Assembly: GCA_964586175.1 (NCBI GenBank)
Contig: CAZPGL010000058.1
Location: forward strand, 1-8,226
Direction of reading: 5' to 3'
DNA length: 8,226 bases
From: CAZPGL01 sp964586175
GTDB lineage: Bacteria; Actinomycetota; Acidimicrobiia; Acidimicrobiales; MedAcidi-G1
In this document: positions 5,405 through 8,226 of the stretch, one piece after another
How positions within the stretch are numbered: the stretch's first letter is position 1
Layout: every line of letters starts with the position of its first letter
Program-made: the position numbers and the translations under genes
Notes under the pieces: model-generated
Database searches by the model: none
What the model was told of the DNA's origin: nothing
What the model saw: only the letters and a program-made list of their open reading frames with translations

Positions 5405-6564
5405 CCACCCTCGATCCGGCGACCCTGCGGGCCGAGGCGACCCGGGCGACGGGCCTCGACGACTTCGGCGGCAACGACCTCGACGAGCCGCTCGATCGGC
5501 TCACCACCGCCCTCACGACCGAGGCCCGGCTCACCCCGCTCGGCCGGGAGCGGGCCCGGAACCAGACCCTGCGGCTGCTGACCGGCCGCCTCGAGTTGGT
5601 CGCCAACCGGCGGGCCCACCCCGAAGTCGACGACGAGGTGATCGCCGGACCCCTCTTCGTGTGCGGCAGCCCCCGGGCCGGCACGTCGATCACCCACCAG
5701 CTGCTGGCCGCCGCCCCCGACCACCGTGCCCCGCTGGCCTGGGAGTTCTGGCGCCCCACCCCGCCGCCCACCCCCGACGTGCACGACACCGACCCTCGGA
5801 TCCAGCTCACCGAGGACGACCTGCGGGCCACCACCGCCCTGTCCCCCGGCCTCGACGCCGTCCACGAGTACGGGGCCCGGCTGCCCCGGGAATGCGGGCA
5901 CGCCATGGCCTTCTCACTGCGCACCGACGTGTTCGGCGCCCACAACTCGATCCCGTCGTACACGTCGTGGTTCCACGGCTGCGACATGGCCCCGGCCTAC
6001 CGCTGGCACCGGCTGGTCCTCCAGGTGCTGCAGTCCAAAATGCCGACCGCCCGGTGGGTGTTGAAGGCCCCCGGCCACATCCAGTTCCTGCCCGCGTTGT
6101 TCGCCGAGTATCCCGACGCCCGGGTGGTGGTCTGCCACCGCGACCCGCTGGCCATGATCTCGTCGCTGACCAGCCTGTTGTCCCGGCTGCGGGCCACCGG
6201 CTCCGACCACGTCGACGAACGGGAGATCGCCCGGTTCGAGATCGATAACTTCTGCCGCCAGTTCGACCAGTTGATGGGCTGGATCGACGACGGGACGCTG
6301 CCCGCCGACCGGGTCGTCCACCAACGCTTCGAGGAGTTCCTCGCCAACGAGACGGCGGCCATCGCCGGCATCCACGACCACTTCGGGCTGGGGTTCGACG
6401 CCGGACACGAGGCGGCGATCGACGCCTGGCTGGCCAACCGGTCCCGAGGCTCCCGGGGCCGCCACGACCACTCGCTGGAGGGCCTGGGGCTCGACCCGGA
6501 CACCGAACGGGCCCGCTTCGCCCGCTACGTCGAACGATTCGCCATCACCGAGGAGGCCCGATGA
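5401..6564 (+). CDS. Sulfotransferase family protein (387 aa)
   Basis: Likely PAPS-dependent sulfotransferase moving a sulfonate group to a hydroxyl or amine of a small molecule or lipid. The 5'-phosphosulfate loop is FVCGSPRAGTS (86-96, core G89-S96 with R92). The 3'-phosphate-binding element is VVVCHRDPLAMISS (242-255, R247 and S254/S255). WVLKAPGH (219-226) and the C-terminal R-(S)RG-RHDHSLEGLGL region (350-364) are typical of the long actinobacterial branch of this family, whose members run close to 390 residues. The acceptor is unknown; distant homologues in actinobacteria are numerous and mostly uncharacterised. The GTG start at 5401 places LDPATLRAEATRATGLDDFG at the N-terminus as in relatives. 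The longer open frame to 5122 crosses the MarR gene and promoter and is rejected. Its TGA overlaps the next ATG by 4 bp, making an operon with the DUF1214 gene. Confidence 0.9.
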   Translation: MTTLDPATLRAEATRATGLDDFGGNDLDEPLDRLTTALTTEARLTPLGRERARNQTLRLLTGRLELVANRRAHPEVDDEVIAGPLFVCGSPRAGTSITHQLLAAAPDHRAPLAWEFWRPTPPPTPDVHDTDPRIQLTEDDLRATTALSPGLDAVHEYGARLPRECGHAMAFSLRTDVFGAHNSIPSYTSWFHGCDMAPAYRWHRLVLQVLQSKMPTARWVLKAPGHIQFLPALFAEYPDARVVVCHRDPLAMISSLTSLLSRLRATGSDHVDEREIARFEIDNFCRQFDQLMGWIDDGTLPADRVVHQRFEEFLANETAAIAGIHDHFGLGFDAGHEAAIDAWLANRSRGSRGRHDHSLEGLGLDPDTERARFARYVERFAITEEAR

Positions 6565-7760
6565 GCGGACCACCGTCCGACACCGTCGGCCCGGCCTGGC
6601 GCTCGTTCTGCGACCGCATGGCCACCGTCGGCGACGAGATCCTCGACCGCCGGGATTCCGGCGGCAGGGCCCTGGACGACCGCACCCGGGTCGAGGGGTT
6701 CCACCATCTGGCCACCCAGGTCGTGACGTGGCTGGCCTGGACCGTCGGCCACCACGACCCCGACCACCCGTCGTTCTTCCGCCAGAACGACCTGGTGTCG
6801 TGCTGGGGCGGACCCAATGTCGACCAGACCACCCGCCGGGCCCGTATCGACCCGTCGGGCCGCTACGTCGTACGGGGCCACATGCACGCCTGCGACGACC
6901 TGGTGGTCACCGTCAAGACCGGCGACATGCACATGGAGCAGTACGGCATCCTGGCCGAGCTGATGGGCAGCGACGCCGGGTACGGGCCCGGCGACGACAT
7001 CGAAATCCACCTCGGCGGCGACGACCCCGCCGACGGCACCCCCTGGCTGCCCCTGCCCGACGGGGCCACGATGCTCAACATCCGCGAGTACTACTGGACA
7101 TGGTCGGCCGCCGAGCCGGCGGTCATGACCATCCACCGCCTGGACACCGCCGGCACCTCGCCCGAGCCGCTGACCGGCGCCGGCGTGGCGGCCATGTTCG
7201 ATGAGGCAGCCGACATCGTCGAGGCGTCGATGCGCTACTGGGCCGGATGGATGGCCGGTGAACGCGACCTGGTGGGCGTCAACGCCATCGGCGCCCCCGT
7301 GCCGGCGAGCGGCGGGTCGTCGTTCATCCGCTACGGGTTCGGGTTCTACGACCTGGCCGACGACGAGGTGTTCCTCATCGAGACCGACGTCGCCGACTGC
7401 GCCTACTGGGACATCCAGCTGTACACGTCGGAGTGGTTCGAGTCGCCGGACTTCTCCAACCGGGTGACCAGCCTCAACCACACCCAGGCCCGGCTGTCGT
7501 CGGACGGGCGGTTCCGGGCCGTCATCGCCCACACCGACCCGGGGGTCCCCAACTGGCTGGACACGTCGGGGCGCCCGACGGGCATGGTCACCTACCGCTG
7601 GATCCGCGGGCGCGACGCACCGGCGGCCACCGGCCGGGTGGTGCGCCGAGCCGACCTGACCGACATGCTGCCGGCCGACACGCCGCCCGTGACCCCGGCC
7701 GAGCGGGCGGCCGAGATCGCGGCCCGCCAGGAGCACGTGGCCTGGCGCTACCGGAGCTGA
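6561..7760 (+). CDS. DUF1214 domain-containing protein (399 aa)
   Basis: The C-terminal third (about residues 255-350) is a DUF1214 domain: FIRYGFGFYDLADDEVFLIE, then YWDIQLYTSEWFES (282-295), SLNHTQARLSSDGRFRAVIAH and PGVPNWLDTSG (327-337), a beta-rich module of unknown biochemical role. The N-terminal part is mixed helical and beta with a conserved-looking FRQNDLVSCWGGPNVD segment (73-89); I do not recognise a catalytic motif. No signal peptide or membrane segment is seen, so it is probably cytoplasmic. The ATG at 6561 overlaps the sulfotransferase stop as ATGA and has a strong AGGAGG (6551-6556) four bases upstream, so it is co-expressed with the sulfotransferase. DUF1214 proteins often sit beside sulfotransferases in actinobacteria, hinting at a shared substrate or lipid pathway; function is not established. 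Stop TGA at 7758-7760. Confidence 0.88.
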   Translation: MSGPPSDTVGPAWRSFCDRMATVGDEILDRRDSGGRALDDRTRVEGFHHLATQVVTWLAWTVGHHDPDHPSFFRQNDLVSCWGGPNVDQTTRRARIDPSGRYVVRGHMHACDDLVVTVKTGDMHMEQYGILAELMGSDAGYGPGDDIEIHLGGDDPADGTPWLPLPDGATMLNIREYYWTWSAAEPAVMTIHRLDTAGTSPEPLTGAGVAAMFDEAADIVEASMRYWAGWMAGERDLVGVNAIGAPVPASGGSSFIRYGFGFYDLADDEVFLIETDVADCAYWDIQLYTSEWFESPDFSNRVTSLNHTQARLSSDGRFRAVIAHTDPGVPNWLDTSGRPTGMVTYRWIRGRDAPAATGRVVRRADLTDMLPADTPPVTPAERAAEIAARQEHVAWRYRS

Positions 7761-7775
7761 GCCGACCGGGCTCAG
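7757..7775 (+). other. Intercistronic hairpin at the DUF1214 stop codon
   Basis: CTGAGCC (7757-7763) pairs perfectly with GGCTCAG (7769-7775) around the 5-base loop GACCG. The stem begins within the DUF1214 stop codon and ends 5 bases before the GAGGA ribosome site of the DUF2784 gene. No T-tract follows, so it is not a classic intrinsic terminator; it might lower read-through or stabilise the upstream mRNA. Confidence 0.45.
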
Positions 7776-7786
7776 AGCCGAGGACC

Positions 7787-8137
7787 GTGGACACCGCCTG
7801 GCTGGCCGACCTGGCCATCGCCCTGCACGCCGGCTACCTGGTCTTCCTCGTCGTCGGCGGTTTCCTCGCCTGGCGCTGGCCCCGCGTGCTATGGGCGCAC
7901 CTGGTGGCCGCCGTGTGGGCGCTCGGCATCGTCACGGTCGGTCAGCCGTGTCCCCTCACCGACCTGGAGCGGCACTTCCGGCCGTCGGTGGGCCAGCGGG
8001 GCTTCATCGACCGCCACGTCGAGGGCGTCGTGTACCCGGAAGGCCACACGACCACGGCCCGCATCGCGGTGGCCGTGCTGGTGACGGTCTCCTACGCCGG
8101 GCTGGTCCACCGACGGCGGCGGGACGGCGAGCGGTAG
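7787..8137 (+). CDS. DUF2784 family small membrane protein (116 aa)
   Basis: Short integral membrane protein of the DUF2784 family, function unknown. Predicted membrane segments are residues 8-28 (LAIALHAGYLVFLVVGGFLAW), 35-52 and 90-107. Family signatures are the LHxxYLVFLVVGGFLAWRWPR opening, the QPCPLTDLE motif (53-61) and the VVYPEGHT motif (81-88). The C-terminus is basic (HRRRRDGER), which would be cytoplasmic by the positive-inside rule. The open frame runs much further upstream inside the DUF1214 gene, but family similarity begins at the GTG at 7787, preceded by GAGGA (7780-7784). It starts 26 bp after DUF1214 and may be the last gene of the sulfotransferase operon, although the hairpin between them could reduce expression. 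The length is close to the usual family size. Confidence 0.87.
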   Translation: MDTAWLADLAIALHAGYLVFLVVGGFLAWRWPRVLWAHLVAAVWALGIVTVGQPCPLTDLERHFRPSVGQRGFIDRHVEGVVYPEGHTTTARIAVAVLVTVSYAGLVHRRRRDGER

Positions 8138-8151
8138 ACGGCACACCCACC

Positions 8152-8175
8152 CCGACCCTGGAGCGGCGGGGTCGG
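8152..8175 (+). terminator. Weak hairpin after the DUF2784 gene, possible terminator
   Basis: CCGACCC (8152-8158) can pair with GGGTCGG (8169-8175) across a 10-base loop, 15 bases after the DUF2784 stop. There is no T-tract and the loop is long, so termination is only possible, not shown. Confidence 0.3.
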
Positions 8176-8181
8176 TAGCCT
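8176..8181 (+). promoter_or_regulatory. Possible -10 element (TAGCCT) near the window end
   Basis: TAGCCT fits the TAnnnT pattern and resembles the GGTAnnnTCGA context of the TACGGT element before the sulfotransferase. No start codon or gene follows within the remaining 45 bases, and no -35 is evident. It may serve a gene beyond the window, or be chance. Otherwise nothing is seen in 8138-8226. Confidence 0.25.
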
Positions 8182-8226
8182 CGAGGGAACCGGGCGCGCC
8201 ACGAACCGCGCCATCCCGGCCCTCGT

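Noticed and set aside
6525..7736. 403-codon minus-strand open frame opposite the DUF1214 gene
   Set aside because: Same composition signature of a high-GC shadow frame; the plus-strand frame has a strong ribosome site and a recognisable domain.

Overview
This is a GC-rich window (roughly 70% by eye) with near-continuous coding on both strands, frequent GTG starts, 4-bp start/stop overlaps and promoter geometries that suggest leaderless mRNAs. These traits fit a high-GC actinobacterium. The sulfotransferase, DUF1214 and DUF2784 families on the right half are common in Acidimicrobiia and mycobacteria-like genomes. That lineage is an inference; no marker gene fixes it.

Left part (about 1-5240, minus strand): a compact six-gene operon. 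In transcription order it encodes a MarR-family regulator, 3-hydroxyanthranilate 3,4-dioxygenase, kynureninase, an NAD-type aldehyde dehydrogenase, a divergent DapA/N-acetylneuraminate-lyase-superfamily protein and a small cupin. The first three genes are joined by 4-bp overlaps; the rest follow at 49, 10 and 55 bp. One promoter (TTGACC, 17 bp, TAAATT) lies directly before the regulator, and a 16-bp inverted repeat fills its spacer. This looks like an autoregulated, MarR-controlled operon whose transcript starts at or within a base of the GTG start codon.

Functionally, kynureninase would cleave 3-hydroxykynurenine to 3-hydroxyanthranilate plus alanine, and the dioxygenase would open the ring to 2-amino-3-carboxymuconate semialdehyde. 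The kynureninase carries the residues that give the human enzyme its 3-hydroxykynurenine preference, which agrees with its neighbour. The usual next enzymes (ACMS decarboxylase, 2-aminomuconate deaminase, 4-oxalocrotonate enzymes) are absent from the window. In their place are a succinate-semialdehyde-dehydrogenase-like ALDH, a DapA-like protein that lacks nearly all canonical DapA catalytic side chains except the Schiff-base lysine, and a cupin. These three could be an uncharacterised downstream branch, and this is the most interesting part of the window.

Right part (about 5240-8137, plus strand): a divergent set. It has a PAPS-type sulfotransferase, possibly preceded by a 16-codon leaderless leader ORF coupled to it by a GTGA overlap, then a DUF1214 protein (ATGA overlap) and a small DUF2784 membrane protein. 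A hairpin sits at the DUF1214 stop codon. The last 89 bases hold a weak hairpin and a -10-like hexamer but no gene. No tRNA, rRNA, CRISPR array, transposase or long repeat was seen.
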